Source of the DNA: Streptomyces griseoflavus
GTDB lineage: Bacteria; Actinomycetota; Actinomycetes; Streptomycetales; Streptomycetaceae
DNA: 64,000 nucleotides
Reading direction: 5' to 3'
Assembly: GCF_014649995.1 (NCBI RefSeq)
Contig: NZ_BMUC01000004.1
Location: 249,750-313,749 of the forward strand
The notes beneath the pieces were generated by a model that ran no database searches, had not been told where the DNA came from, and was given only the letters and a program-made list of their open reading frames with translations. The number at the start of each line of letters is the position of its first letter. Position 1 is the stretch's first letter. Shown here in pieces: positions 24,616 through 33,090 of the stretch. A program made the translations under genes and the position numbers.

Positions 24616-25080
24616 ATGTCCGTTTCCGAGCAGCGCATCGCGCACGTGGCCGCCGAGCTGGCCGCGTGCCTGCCCGCGTTGCACCGGGCTCTGGACCGGC
24701 GGGTCGGCAGTGAGTACGCCCACCCGAAGCCGACCGAGGGACAGCTCGCGCTGCTGCGGTTCGTCGCCCGGCACGAGGGTGCCACGGTGGGCGAGGCGGC
24801 CACCGCGCTGCTGATGAAGCCCAACAACGTCAGCGCCGTCGTCTCCCAGCTCACGGAGCGGGGCGAGCTGGAGCGCCGCCAGGACGACGCCGACAAGCGC
24901 GTCGCCCGCCTCCACCTCACCGCGACGTCCCGTCAGCGGATCGCGGAGGTCCGTGCCCTGGAGGAGCGTCTGCTCGGTGAGGCCCTGCGGGCCGTCACCG
25001 ACGGCGAGATGGACGCCCTCGGCTCCGCGCTCGGCGCGCTCAAGGCGCTGACCGGCCACCTCCACGCCGCGACCCGCTGA
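24616..25080 (+). CDS. MarR-family transcriptional regulator
   Basis: The 154-residue winged-helix protein has an N-terminal dimerisation helix (IAHVAAELAACLPALHRALD) and the recognition region ATVGEAATALLMKPNNVSAVVSQLTERGELERRQDDADKRV, with the wing DKRVARLHLT. It probably represses itself and the MFS exporter gene 130 bases downstream and releases DNA on binding a small, possibly phenolic or antibiotic, ligand. The palindrome overlapping its promoter is the probable operator. No ribosome-binding site is seen, consistent with a leaderless mRNA. Confidence 0.93.
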   Translation: MSVSEQRIAHVAAELAACLPALHRALDRRVGSEYAHPKPTEGQLALLRFVARHEGATVGEAATALLMKPNNVSAVVSQLTERGELERRQDDADKRVARLHLTATSRQRIAEVRALEERLLGEALRAVTDGEMDALGSALGALKALTGHLHAATR

Positions 25081-25210
25081 CCGACACCACCTCGGACGCG
25101 GTCGCCCCCTCACGCGTGTTCCCCGCGCGGTGACGCCCCGGGCAGTCCCCTGCCCGCACGCCGTCCCGCGCGCTTCGTTCTTCCCCCTTTGAGAGAGAAA
25201 CGGCTTCCGC

Positions 25211-26806
25211 ATGTCGTCGTCCACGTCCGTGGATCGCTCCACCGCGCGCCGGGGCAATCCCTGGCTCGCCCTCGTCGCCGTGTCGTTCGGGCTGCTCATG
25301 GTGCAGCTCGACGGCTCCGTCGTCGCCATCGCCAACCCCGCGATCGGCAAGGACCTCGGTGCCGACACGGCGGAACTGCAGTGGGTCACCAACTCCTACC
25401 TGCTCGCGCTCGCCGCCTCGATGATCCTCGGCGGCAAGCTCGGTGACCGGTTCGGCCGGCGCTTCCACTACCTCCTCGGCGTCGGCGGCTTCGTGGTCAC
25501 CTCGGTCGCCATCGGCCTGGCCGGCAGCATCGAGGGCGTCATCCTCTTCCGCGCCCTGCAGGGCCTGTGCGGCGGCATCCTGATGCCCAACACCCTGGGC
25601 ATCCTGCGCGCGGTGTTCCCGCCGGGGAAGTTCGGCCTCGCGGTCGGCATCTGGGGCATGGTCTCGGCCGTGTCCACCTCGCTCGGCCCGATCGTCGGCG
25701 GTCTGCTCGTCGAGCACGTCGACTGGACCTGGGTCTTCTACCTGAACGCGCCCATCGGCGTCATCGCCCTGCTGTTCAGCATGGCCGTGCTGGCCGAGTC
25801 GAAGAACGCCGACGACGAGCAGCGCTTCGACTTCGTCGGTGTCGTGGTGCTCGCCGCGGGCCTGCTCGCGCTCGTCTTCGGCATCGTCAAGGGCGAGACG
25901 TGGGGCTGGACCTCCGCCGGGACGCTCGGCTCCATCGCCCTGGGCCTGGTGCTGCTGCTCCTCTTCGGCTGGTACGAGACCCGGCAGACGCACCCGCTGC
26001 TGCCGATGCGCCTGTTCCGCGACCGGTCGCTGACCACCGGTGTCGTGATGACCGGGCTGAACTTCTTCGTCATGCTCGGCGGCATCTTCTTCATCATGCT
26101 GTACCTGCAGAACGTGCGCGGCTACACGCCCGTCGAGGCCGGTATCAGCACGCTGCCGCTGTCAATCGCGTCCCTGTTCGCCTCTCCCCTCGGCTCCCAG
26201 CTGACCACCCGTTTCGGGCCGCGCGTCACGATCCCGCTGGGTCTGGTCCTCTCGGCCGCCGCCCTGTTCGGGATGCTCTCCTGGACCACCGACTCCTCCT
26301 ACGCCACGATGTGGCCGTCGTACATCGCGATGGGCCTCGGCGTGGGCATCGTGCTGCCCGCCACGGCCGCCGCGATCATCGGCAACGCGCCGGTCGGGGA
26401 CGGGGGTGTGGCGTCGGGCCTGCAGTCGACGATGCTGCAGATCGGTGGCGCGCTGGGCACCTCCGTCCTGGTCACCGTGATCGCGGGCCGGGTCGGCTCC
26501 TCGCTGTTCGGTGAGCTCACCGCCGCGGGCGTGCCGGCTTCCGTGGCGCACGGGCTGGAGAAGGCCGAGGACGCGGTGACGATGGGCATCGCCCCGGTCT
26601 CGGGGGACATGCCGGCGCAGTTGAGGGCCGCGGTCGTCGAGGGCAGTGGGCAGGCGTTCGTCAACGGGCTGCACTCCGCGGTCACGGTCACCGGTGTGCT
26701 GTGCCTGATCGGTGCCGTGGTCGCCGTGCTCGGCATCAGGCGCCGTCCGCAGGAGCGGGCCGGCGCCGGGGAGGCGGAGGTCCCGGTGGCCGTCGCCGCC
26801 CACTGA
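25211..26806 (+). CDS. MFS drug exporter, DHA2 (14-helix, EmrB/QacA) family
   Basis: The 531-residue integral membrane protein has about 14 hydrophobic segments. GGKLGDRFGRRFHYLLG is MFS motif A. GMVSAVSTSLGPIVGGLLVEHVDWTWVFYLNAPIG is motif C of drug:H+ antiporters. The acidic residue in the first helix (MVQLDGSVVAIANPAIGKDL) is typical of DHA2 pumps. The MarR gene lies directly upstream on the same strand, the usual layout for a ligand-induced efflux pump. The substrate cannot be read from sequence. A perfect palindromic terminator follows. Confidence 0.93.
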   Translation: MSSSTSVDRSTARRGNPWLALVAVSFGLLMVQLDGSVVAIANPAIGKDLGADTAELQWVTNSYLLALAASMILGGKLGDRFGRRFHYLLGVGGFVVTSVAIGLAGSIEGVILFRALQGLCGGILMPNTLGILRAVFPPGKFGLAVGIWGMVSAVSTSLGPIVGGLLVEHVDWTWVFYLNAPIGVIALLFSMAVLAESKNADDEQRFDFVGVVVLAAGLLALVFGIVKGETWGWTSAGTLGSIALGLVLLLLFGWYETRQTHPLLPMRLFRDRSLTTGVVMTGLNFFVMLGGIFFIMLYLQNVRGYTPVEAGISTLPLSIASLFASPLGSQLTTRFGPRVTIPLGLVLSAAALFGMLSWTTDSSYATMWPSYIAMGLGVGIVLPATAAAIIGNAPVGDGGVASGLQSTMLQIGGALGTSVLVTVIAGRVGSSLFGELTAAGVPASVAHGLEKAEDAVTMGIAPVSGDMPAQLRAAVVEGSGQAFVNGLHSAVTVTGVLCLIGAVVAVLGIRRRPQERAGAGEAEVPVAVAAH

Positions 26807-26816
26807 CGCGCGCACG

Positions 26817-26870
26817 CGGAAGCGGCGCCGTACGGGTCCCCGGCCGGGGACCCGTACGGCGCCGCTTCCG
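26817..26870. terminator. 54-base perfect palindrome, bidirectional terminator
   Basis: The two 27-base halves (centre at 26843/26844, GGTCCCCGG|CCGGGGACC) are exact reverse complements. It separates the convergent MFS gene (stop at 26806) and the minus-strand wall-protein gene (stop at 26891). Confidence 0.9.
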
Positions 26871-26890
26871 TGCGCCCGGAGAGGACCGCG

Positions 26891-29017
26891 TCAGCTGGGG
26901 TCGGTCTCGATGACGGCGACGCGGTCGGTCCTGCTCATCAGGGCCTGGCGGAGGGCGCCGTAGACGTCCTGCGGGGTGACGGCCGTCTTCTCGCCGTTGC
27001 CCCGGGTGATGAGCACGCCGTCGAAGGTCTGCCCGTAGAGCTCCTTGAGGGCGTTCAGGTCGGGCTTGTCGACCAGCTTGCCGTTCACGGCCTGGACCCT
27101 GAGGAACTTCCACAGGGACTTCTCGGGGCTCATCGGGATGGAGTGCGCCGGATCGGTCTGCACCGTCACTATGTCCGACATCGCCGGCTCGGCGAACTCC
27201 TTCAGCATCCGGTCGACCTCGGCCTTGGAGACCTTGGGCTGCTGAGGGCTGGTCGGCACGTTCACCGCGGCGGCGGCGCCGGTCTCCACCTGGGTGCGGT
27301 AGGCCTCCGTCACCACCGAGGACGCCTTGGCGACGTCGATGCCCTGGCCCGCCCTGGGGTAGACGGGGACGGCCTTGCCGGACTCGAATTTGACGGAGCC
27401 CTCGGTCACCGAGCCGGCACCGCCGGCGGCGTTCTCCAGGGCCGCCTGGAGCTTCTCCTCGTCGACGGGCATGACCGGGTCAACGACGCGCTGCTGGCCG
27501 AAGAGCGACCCGATCACGTTGACCGGGTTGTAGTCGCTGGTGGCGGCGTCGCCGGCGGTGGCGTCGGTGTCGAACTGCAGGCCGGCGTTGTCCGGCTGGA
27601 GCTCCACGGTCTTGCCGTCGACGGACAGCTTCAACGGCTTGTTCAGCCGCTCGCCGAGGGCGGCGTCCAGCTTCTTCACGGCGTCGTCGCGGGTGCCGCC
27701 GCCGATGTCGACGCCGAGCACGGTGGTGCCCTTGGGCACGTCGGAGCTGTTCATCAGCAGACCGGCGCCGTAGGCCACACCGAGGACGACGACCACACCG
27801 GTGCCGAGCAGGACGAGCTTGCTGCGCCCCTTCTTCTTCGGCGGCTTCGAGGAGCTCGCCGGGGGCGCGGCGGCCGGCTCGGGACGCTTGGGGGCCGTCT
27901 GCGCGCGGGGACCGGCCGGGCCCGTGCCGGGCGCGTCGAAGGCGGCGCTCGGGGAGACGACGGGGATGCCGCTCGTGACGGTGTGCCCGGAGACGTTGTC
28001 GTGGCGGGGCCCGTAGCCCGGGGTGCCCGGTTCGGCGGGCTGCTGGGGCGTGAGGATCGCGGTGTCGTCGCTGAGACCGGTACCGCCCGGCAGGCCGCCC
28101 GCCGGCGGGGCCATCGGGCCGCTGCCGGTGACCGGGCCGCCCGTGGGACCGGCGGGACCCTGCGGCCCGTCCGGGTGCCCCTGGGCGCCCGGACCGCGCT
28201 GCCCGACCGGGGCGGGGCCGCCGCCCGGGGGGAACGGCGGGTCGTCGTGGCGCGGTTCGCCCGCGCGGTCGGCGCCCGGCCGGGTGCCGTTGGCCGCGGG
28301 GCCGCCGGCCAGCGCCTCGGTCACGTCGAAGGAACCGGTGCCGCCGCCGTGTCCGGGAGCGACGGGGCCGCCGGTCGCACCGGTCGTGCCGGTCCGTCCG
28401 GAACCTGGCGCGGCACCGGGGCGGGGGCCGCCCGGCGCGCCCATGGCACCGACCACGCCTCCCGGGCGCCCGGTACCCGGCCGCGCGCCGCCGGGTGCGG
28501 CCGGGGCGGCGGGACCGGCCGGGGCGCCGCCGGGCGCTCCGCTTCCCGAACCGCTCGGCGCACCGGTCCCGTTGGCGGAGCCGCCACCCTGAGTGCCGTT
28601 GCCCGAGCCGCCCTTGCGCGGCGCGAACCAGTCGCTGGCCGGCTTGTCCCCGGCCGCCGGCTTGGCGGGCTGGGCGGACGGGGCGGGCCGGGTGGGCAGC
28701 GCCGGAAGCGGGGCCGTGTCGGCGGCGGGGGCGGGGGCCGCCGACGCCTCGGCGTCCACGGTGCCCTGGCTCTCCGCGTCCTTGACGGGTTTGCGCACGA
28801 CGACCGGCGGAATGGGCCGCGACCCGGGGATGTTGATCCGGATGCGGGTGGTCAGCGTGGTCTCGGTCTTGCGTTCTCCCGGTCGCGCGGCCGAACGGCC
28901 CGCGTCCGTACCCTCGTCCGGAATCGCCGGAATGCCGTAGGGCGGGGTGCCCGACGGGTAGGCGGCTCCGCCGCGCCCGTTGGGCCCGGAGGACGGAGTG
29001 TCAGTTTCACGACTCAA
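26891..29017 (-). CDS. Large membrane-anchored protein with extracytoplasmic peptidoglycan-binding-type repeats
   Basis: The 708-residue product has about 400 residues of Pro/Gly/Ala-rich, probably disordered cytosolic sequence. A basic stop (KPPKKKGRSK) and one membrane helix (LVLLGTGVVVVLGVAYGAGLLM, about 405-427) follow. The outer part of about 275 residues has VLGVDIGGGTRDDAVKKLDAALGERLNKPLKL and FDTDATAGDAATSDYNPVNVIGSLFGQQRVV. This looks like the PG_binding_4 (YkuD/VanW-associated) domain, apparently in two copies. No catalytic L,D-transpeptidase Cys motif or VanW core is seen. The function is probably structural or regulatory at the wall. Confidence 0.8.
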   Translation of the reverse strand: MSRETDTPSSGPNGRGGAAYPSGTPPYGIPAIPDEGTDAGRSAARPGERKTETTLTTRIRINIPGSRPIPPVVVRKPVKDAESQGTVDAEASAAPAPAADTAPLPALPTRPAPSAQPAKPAAGDKPASDWFAPRKGGSGNGTQGGGSANGTGAPSGSGSGAPGGAPAGPAAPAAPGGARPGTGRPGGVVGAMGAPGGPRPGAAPGSGRTGTTGATGGPVAPGHGGGTGSFDVTEALAGGPAANGTRPGADRAGEPRHDDPPFPPGGGPAPVGQRGPGAQGHPDGPQGPAGPTGGPVTGSGPMAPPAGGLPGGTGLSDDTAILTPQQPAEPGTPGYGPRHDNVSGHTVTSGIPVVSPSAAFDAPGTGPAGPRAQTAPKRPEPAAAPPASSSKPPKKKGRSKLVLLGTGVVVVLGVAYGAGLLMNSSDVPKGTTVLGVDIGGGTRDDAVKKLDAALGERLNKPLKLSVDGKTVELQPDNAGLQFDTDATAGDAATSDYNPVNVIGSLFGQQRVVDPVMPVDEEKLQAALENAAGGAGSVTEGSVKFESGKAVPVYPRAGQGIDVAKASSVVTEAYRTQVETGAAAAVNVPTSPQQPKVSKAEVDRMLKEFAEPAMSDIVTVQTDPAHSIPMSPEKSLWKFLRVQAVNGKLVDKPDLNALKELYGQTFDGVLITRGNGEKTAVTPQDVYGALRQALMSRTDRVAVIETDPS

Positions 29018-29059
29018 GGCAGGTTCTCCCGGTTGGCTCCGCCGCCCGTCACGACCTCA

Positions 29060-29109
29060 CGGTGGGGGTCCCCCCTGCTCGGGCGAAGCCGAGGGTTCGA
29101 GGGAGGCTC
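29060..29109. repeat. Streptomyces-type dispersed repeat (GGTGGGGGTCCCCCC element)
   Basis: The segment contains GGTGGGGGTCCCCCC and then CTCGG-gcgaag-CCGAG. I recall this as a dispersed palindromic element in Streptomyces genomes. It lies between the DUF6113 gene and the start of the large wall-protein gene on the same strand. Copy number cannot be judged here. Confidence 0.5.
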
Positions 29110-29211
29110 GGCGGCGCGCACCACCTTACTGGCCACATCCGGCCCGTATCCCAGTACCACTGGCGAAACCCACACCGGACCCGCACCCCCCAGACACGGA
29201 GAAGTGGTACG

Positions 29212-29625
29212 TCACTTGCCAAGTCGGGCGGGGTCACCGGCTGGTTTTCGCCCCCCACCGAGGGTGGCGCAGATCACAGCCACGCCGATTCCGCCGAGCA
29301 GGAAGAGGTACGATCCGGCTCCCGCGGCGAACAGGAAGTCGCCTTCCGGACGGCTGGCCGTGAGCAGGACGACGACGATCATCCACCCGGCGGCGACGGC
29401 CGCACCGCCGGCCCGACTGTCCATCACGCGCGCCGCGGCCAGCACCAGTCCCGCCTCGGCGGCGAGCGCGAACAGCAGCCCGCCGGGGAACCACGCGGGC
29501 TGAACGAGCGCGCCCGCCACGCCGGTCACGGCCCCGAGCACCACAAGTCCCAGGTAGGCGGCGGCCCGCCCGGCGGAGGGCGGGCGCGGGGGCCGCGCCA
29601 TCATCGGCGCCCGCTCGCCGCTCAC
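29212..29625 (-). CDS. DUF6113-like four-helix membrane protein
   Basis: The 137-residue protein is almost entirely hydrophobic, with four predicted helices ([70 protein letters not shown]). The GTG start at 29625 overlaps the mshB stop (GTGA), so the two are translationally coupled. In Streptomyces this small protein regularly follows mshB. The function is unknown, and a role in mycothiol metabolism is only suggested by the coupling. Confidence 0.8.
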   Translation of the reverse strand: MSGERAPMMARPPRPPSAGRAAAYLGLVVLGAVTGVAGALVQPAWFPGGLLFALAAEAGLVLAAARVMDSRAGGAAVAAGWMIVVVLLTASRPEGDFLFAAGAGSYLFLLGGIGVAVICATLGGGRKPAGDPARLGK

Positions 29626-30491
29626 GACGCCTCCCCCGCCGCGACGCCGACTCCGGCGAACAGGTCGCTTTCCCGCCCTTCGGGGCGTTCCCCGCGCACC
29701 AGTTCGTAGTACTCGGTGGTGAGGAGGGGCTGCGCGAGTTCGTTGGACAGGGCGAAGTACGGTTCGGCGACGGTGATCTGGGTGGCGTGCGCGCGCATGG
29801 CGGCGGCCTTGGCGGAGGCGTGCGCGGTGCCGTCGACCGCGGCGGTGATCCGCTCGTCGTCGACCACGCCGGGTACGTCGGCCATGGCGCCGGCCTTGCC
29901 GAAGGGCAGTCCGGCGAGGTCGTCGTCCAGCCGGGCGAAGGACTCCTCGACCACGGAGCGCGGGACGCGGTTCCAGTACACCTTGGGGATGTCCCACCCG
30001 GCCTCGGCGGCGAGCTCGACGGCGCGCATGGCGACGCGGTGGGCCTGGATGTGGTCGGGGTGGCCGTACCCCCCGTTCTCGTCGTACGTGACGAGGACCT
30101 GCGGCCGCACCTCGAGGATCGCCTCGGCGAGGGTGGCGGCGGCCTGGTCGACGTCGGCCTGCCAGAAGCAGCCGGGGTCCTCGTTGTCGGGGAGCCCCAT
30201 CATCCCGGAGTCGCAGTAGCGCCCGGCCCCGCCGAGCAGCCGGAAGTCCGTGACCCCGAGCGCGCGCATGGCCTCCCTGAGCTCCCCGAGCCGGTGTCCG
30301 CCGAGGGCGGCTCCGCTCAGGTGCCGCAGCTCACCGGGGATGACCTCGCCCCGCTCACCGAGGGTGCAGGTGACCAGCGTCACATGGGCTCCCTCGGCCG
30401 CGTACCGGGCCATGGTCGCGCCGTTGTTGATCGATTCGTCGTCGGGGTGGGCGTGCACCAGCATCAGACGCCGAGGGGGCAGTTCCGTCAT
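29622..30491 (-). CDS. mshB: Mycothiol biosynthesis deacetylase MshB
   Basis: The 289-residue zinc amidase deacetylates GlcNAc-inositol, the second step of mycothiol synthesis. The PIG-L/LmbE motif VHAHPDDES has the zinc ligands His15 and Asp18, and [12 protein letters not shown] provides the third His. The catalytic Asp is the first D of HPDD (Asp17). [28 protein letters not shown] is the usual following helix-strand. Mycothiol is the actinobacterial replacement for glutathione, which supports the phylum assignment. It is coupled to the DUF6113-like gene. Confidence 0.95.
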   Translation of the reverse strand: MTELPPRRLMLVHAHPDDESINNGATMARYAAEGAHVTLVTCTLGERGEVIPGELRHLSGAALGGHRLGELREAMRALGVTDFRLLGGAGRYCDSGMMGLPDNEDPGCFWQADVDQAAATLAEAILEVRPQVLVTYDENGGYGHPDHIQAHRVAMRAVELAAEAGWDIPKVYWNRVPRSVVEESFARLDDDLAGLPFGKAGAMADVPGVVDDERITAAVDGTAHASAKAAAMRAHATQITVAEPYFALSNELAQPLLTTEYYELVRGERPEGRESDLFAGVGVAAGEAS

Positions 30492-30608
30492 GGCCCCACC
30501 CTATGAGGCGCGGGACCCCGTGGACCGATTCGACGCCTCACCGGACCTCGTCCGGCGGCCACCGCCGCACGGGCCCACGGCGTCTCACGGGACGCCGCCC
30601 GGCCGAGT

Positions 30609-30645
30609 CCCGCCCTCCTCCCGCGAAGCGCGGGCGGAGGGCGGG
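30609..30645. terminator. Long hairpin downstream of the I36-type gene
   Basis: CCCGCCCTCC (30609-30618) pairs with GGAGGGCGGG (30636-30645). An inner CCGCG-aag-CGCGG stem is offset by two short internal loops. It lies 24 bases past the stop of the minus-strand I36-type gene. Confidence 0.75.
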
Positions 30646-30668
30646 ACCGGTCAACCGGTCAACCCTGT

Positions 30669-31052
30669 TCAGCCTCCGCACTGATTGATCGAGAAGCCGG
30701 ACACCGCGTTGTCGTAGAGGTACAGGAGTTCCTGTGTCGCACCCGGCTGGATGGGGAAGAAGATGCCGTTGTAGCCGACATCGGTCCAGATGCAGAGTTC
30801 CTCGCCGCTGCGGTTCCACACCGAACTGGCCCGGTCGTTCCACACCCAGCCGATATTGGGGGTGTTCACCGGGTAGAACTGCCCGACGTCCCCGGTGAGG
30901 TTGTGGCCGTCGAAGAGGCAGATCATGCCTGCCTGACAGCTGCTCACGATCCCCTCCTTGGCGGGGTCGGCCGATGCGGTTCCCGGAGTCGCCAGTACGG
31001 CGGTGGAGGCGAGGACCGCTCCCACTGCCGCTGTCTTGACCGCCAGCTTCAT
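30669..31052 (-). CDS. Secreted peptidase inhibitor family I36-like protein
   Basis: The 127-residue product has a clear signal peptide (cleavage likely after TASA, residue 28). The mature protein of about 99 residues has four cysteines (Cys39, Cys45, Cys87, Cys125), which fits two disulfides. The core MICLFDGHNLTGDVGQFYPV, GWVWNDRASSVWNRSGEELCIWTDVGYNG is the beta/gamma-crystallin-like pattern of the I36 family (SMPI-type metalloprotease inhibitors). Many members have no proven inhibitor activity. It is a monocistronic gene with its own terminator. Confidence 0.85.
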   Translation of the reverse strand: MKLAVKTAAVGAVLASTAVLATPGTASADPAKEGIVSSCQAGMICLFDGHNLTGDVGQFYPVNTPNIGWVWNDRASSVWNRSGEELCIWTDVGYNGIFFPIQPGATQELLYLYDNAVSGFSINQCGG

Positions 31053-31355
31053 GTCTGCCTCTTTCCCGTTGCTGCCCGTGGAAGCGCGGCTAGGGTCGCC
31101 GCGTCCAGCTGTCGTTCCTCGAAGGAATCCGGCCGTAAGACGGCCCCCGCGCGCGGGGAGTTCAGAGCGATGACGTAGATCACAGTCCCCGGAAGAGGTG
31201 GGCCATGGCGTTCGGCCCCGGCCCGGGCTCGGGTGCGCGGAAGCCGCGGTCGCAGCCGTCGCGGTCCCGCACTCGGCGGGCAGGTCGCCGGTCAGAGCGC
31301 GGCGTACGGCCGCGGGGTGACGTGCGGGGGTGCTCTCCCCCGACGTTCTGTGTCC
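31053..31355. other. 303-base non-coding gap with small hairpins
   Basis: This gap lies between the I36-type gene start and the stop of the ATPase gene, both on the minus strand. It contains GGCCGT-aag-ACGGCC (31131-31145) and the palindrome CCCCGCGCGCGGGG (31145-31158), which may terminate the ATPase transcript. I found no convincing ORF or promoter box; the I36 promoter must lie on the left side. Confidence 0.4.
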
Positions 31356-31823
31356 TCAGTCGCCGACGCCACCGGGACGCGAAGGTGCGGGTCGCGGTGG
31401 TGAAAAGCCCAGTTCGGCCCAGACGGTCTTGCGCGGGAACCGGCCCTCGGTCACGCCCCAGCGGTCGGCCAGCGCCTCGACGAGCAGCAGGCCCCGGCCC
31501 GACTCGCCGCCGTCGCCGGGCTCCCGGAGCACGGGGCTCAGGTCCCCGCGCGTATCGGTGACTTCGATGCGGAGGGTGGTGCCGACCACGTACAGCGTCA
31601 GCCGGAAGCTGCGCCCGGGGACGCGGCCGTGCGTCGCGGCGTTGGCGGCCAGTTCGGCGACGACATGACTCGCCCGCTCGTCGGGGAGGCCCCAGTCGCG
31701 GAGGGCGTCCACCGCCAGGAGACGGGCGAGGCGGGCACCGCGCGGGGTCGAGGACAGCAGCATGGTGACGTTCCGGACGCCGCTGCCCGGTCGGGTCCTG
31801 CTCTGGGCAATTTCCTGATTCAC
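31356..31823 (-). CDS. Anti-sigma-type ATP-binding protein (HATPase_c2, SpoIIAB/RsbW-like)
   Basis: The 155-residue protein carries a GHKL ATPase fold: the N-box region HVVAELAANAATHG, the G1 box VTDTRGDLS and the G2 box GESGRGLLLVEALADRWGV. Streptomyces has many such small kinases, some binding sigma factors and others of unknown role. The GTG at 31823 (VNQEIAQSRT) was chosen because earlier in-frame sequence looks like promoter DNA. It is divergent from the HTH/DUF397 pair, the typical abaA/whiJ-type neighbourhood. Confidence 0.8.
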   Translation of the reverse strand: MNQEIAQSRTRPGSGVRNVTMLLSSTPRGARLARLLAVDALRDWGLPDERASHVVAELAANAATHGRVPGRSFRLTLYVVGTTLRIEVTDTRGDLSPVLREPGDGGESGRGLLLVEALADRWGVTEGRFPRKTVWAELGFSPPRPAPSRPGGVGD

Positions 31824-31964
31824 ATCACTCAGCGTGGCCGCCCGGTCGTACCGTGGGGGGTAATCACGGGGTTGCGTAGGGTGATGGTCCGAGGTCTGTC
31901 CGGTCGTGTCCGGGCTGTCGGGACGACCCCCGCGCACGGAGCACGGCGGCACGGAGGGTCACAG

Positions 31965-32849
31965 ATGTCGGTGAACGTCGAGGCGGTGCGGGTCGGGTCG
32001 GAGCCGGAGCGGACCGACGAGCCGGGGTGGGAGGTCGACCCGGACGACGACTGGGCGCTCGCCGTGGTGGCGACGGTGGGGCGGCAGGTGCGGCTCCGCC
32101 GGGAGGCCGCGGGCCTGCGGGTCGGCGACTTCGCGGTGGCCGTCGGGTACGGCGAGGACCTGGTCTACAAGATCGAGACGGGCAAGCGGATCCCCCGGCC
32201 CGAGTTCTTGGACACGGCCGACGAAGTGCTGCGCGCCGGAGGGCTCATCGCGGCGATGAAGGAGGACGTGAAGAAGGTCCGGTACCCGAAGAAGGTGCGG
32301 GACCTGGCGCAGTTGGAAGCTCGGGCGGTCGAGCTTCAGCTCTATGACCCGCTGCACATCCATGGCCTGTTGCAGACTCCGGAGTTCGCTCGCTCCCTAC
32401 TGACCATGCGTCGCCCGGCCTATTCCGCGGAAGAGGTGGAGCGATTCATCGCAGCACGCGTAGGACGCAAGGCGGTCTTCGAGCGTGACCCGGCACCCGA
32501 CCTCAGCTTCGTCCTGGAGGAGTGGACACTTCGGCGACCGCTGGGCGGGAGGGCAATCCTGCGAGGTCAACTTGAACACCTCGTGGAAGTCGGCCAGTTG
32601 CGTAACGTCGAGCTTCAGGTGATGCCGATGGAACGCGAGGAGCACGCCGGAGTGGACGGCGGCATCGAGGTGCTCAAGTTCGAGGACGGCGCAGCAATCG
32701 GACGTTCCCCTGCGGTGGCCAACGGGCGTCCGGTTTCCGACCTGCGGCAGCTCCGTATCCTGGAACTCCGGTATGGCATCATCCGGGCCCAGGCACTCAC
32801 ACCTCGCGAGTCGACCGCCTTTATCGAGCATCTGCTGGGGGAGACATGA
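31965..32849 (+). CDS. WhiJ-like helix-turn-helix regulator (DUF5753)
   Basis: The 294-residue protein has a Xre-type HTH near the N-terminus (VGRQVRLRREAAGLRVGDFAVAVGYGEDLVYKIETGKRIPRPEFLDTADEVL, about 38-90). The DUF5753 domain follows (LQLYDPLHIHGLLQTPEFARSLL, VGRKAVFERDPAPDLSFVLEEWTLRRPLGG, VELQVMPMEREEHAGVDGGIEVLKF). WhiJ-type proteins repress development genes in Streptomyces, and the adjacent DUF397 protein modulates them. GGAGGG precedes the ATG at 31965. The last codons overlap the DUF397 start (ATGA). Confidence 0.9.
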   Translation: MSVNVEAVRVGSEPERTDEPGWEVDPDDDWALAVVATVGRQVRLRREAAGLRVGDFAVAVGYGEDLVYKIETGKRIPRPEFLDTADEVLRAGGLIAAMKEDVKKVRYPKKVRDLAQLEARAVELQLYDPLHIHGLLQTPEFARSLLTMRRPAYSAEEVERFIAARVGRKAVFERDPAPDLSFVLEEWTLRRPLGGRAILRGQLEHLVEVGQLRNVELQVMPMEREEHAGVDGGIEVLKFEDGAAIGRSPAVANGRPVSDLRQLRILELRYGIIRAQALTPRESTAFIEHLLGET

Positions 32850-33055
32850 TCCGGAACAGCACGGCCAGAAGTGCCTCCGACCTGGTGTGGTTCAAGAGCA
32901 GTTACAGCAGCGGCAGCGAGGGAGACTCCTGCGTCGAGATCGCCGCCGCCCCCGGCACCGTCCACGTGCGTGACTCGAAGAACCTCGAAGGTCCCCGCCT
33001 GGCCTTCGCCCGCGCCGCGTGGGCCGGCTTCGTGCCGTACGCGACCGACAGCTGA
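32846..33055 (+). CDS. DUF397 small partner protein
   Basis: The 69-residue protein has the DUF397 pattern LVWFKSSYSSGSEGDSCVEI, then VHVRDSKNLEGPRLAF and a final WAGFVPYA. It overlaps the WhiJ-like gene by four bases (ATGA). Such pairs are spread through Streptomyces chromosomes. The small protein is thought to bind the HTH partner and change its DNA binding, with some functional parallel to toxin-antitoxin modules. Confidence 0.92.
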   Translation: MIRNSTARSASDLVWFKSSYSSGSEGDSCVEIAAAPGTVHVRDSKNLEGPRLAFARAAWAGFVPYATDS

Positions 33056-33090
33056 TCCACGTGTGAAGCAGATGTGATCATAATGCGCGG

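Noticed and set aside
26817-26870. Insertion-sequence terminal inverted repeat
   Set aside because: The palindrome has no internal DNA, no transposase nearby and no target duplication, and it sits between convergent stops, so a terminator explains it.
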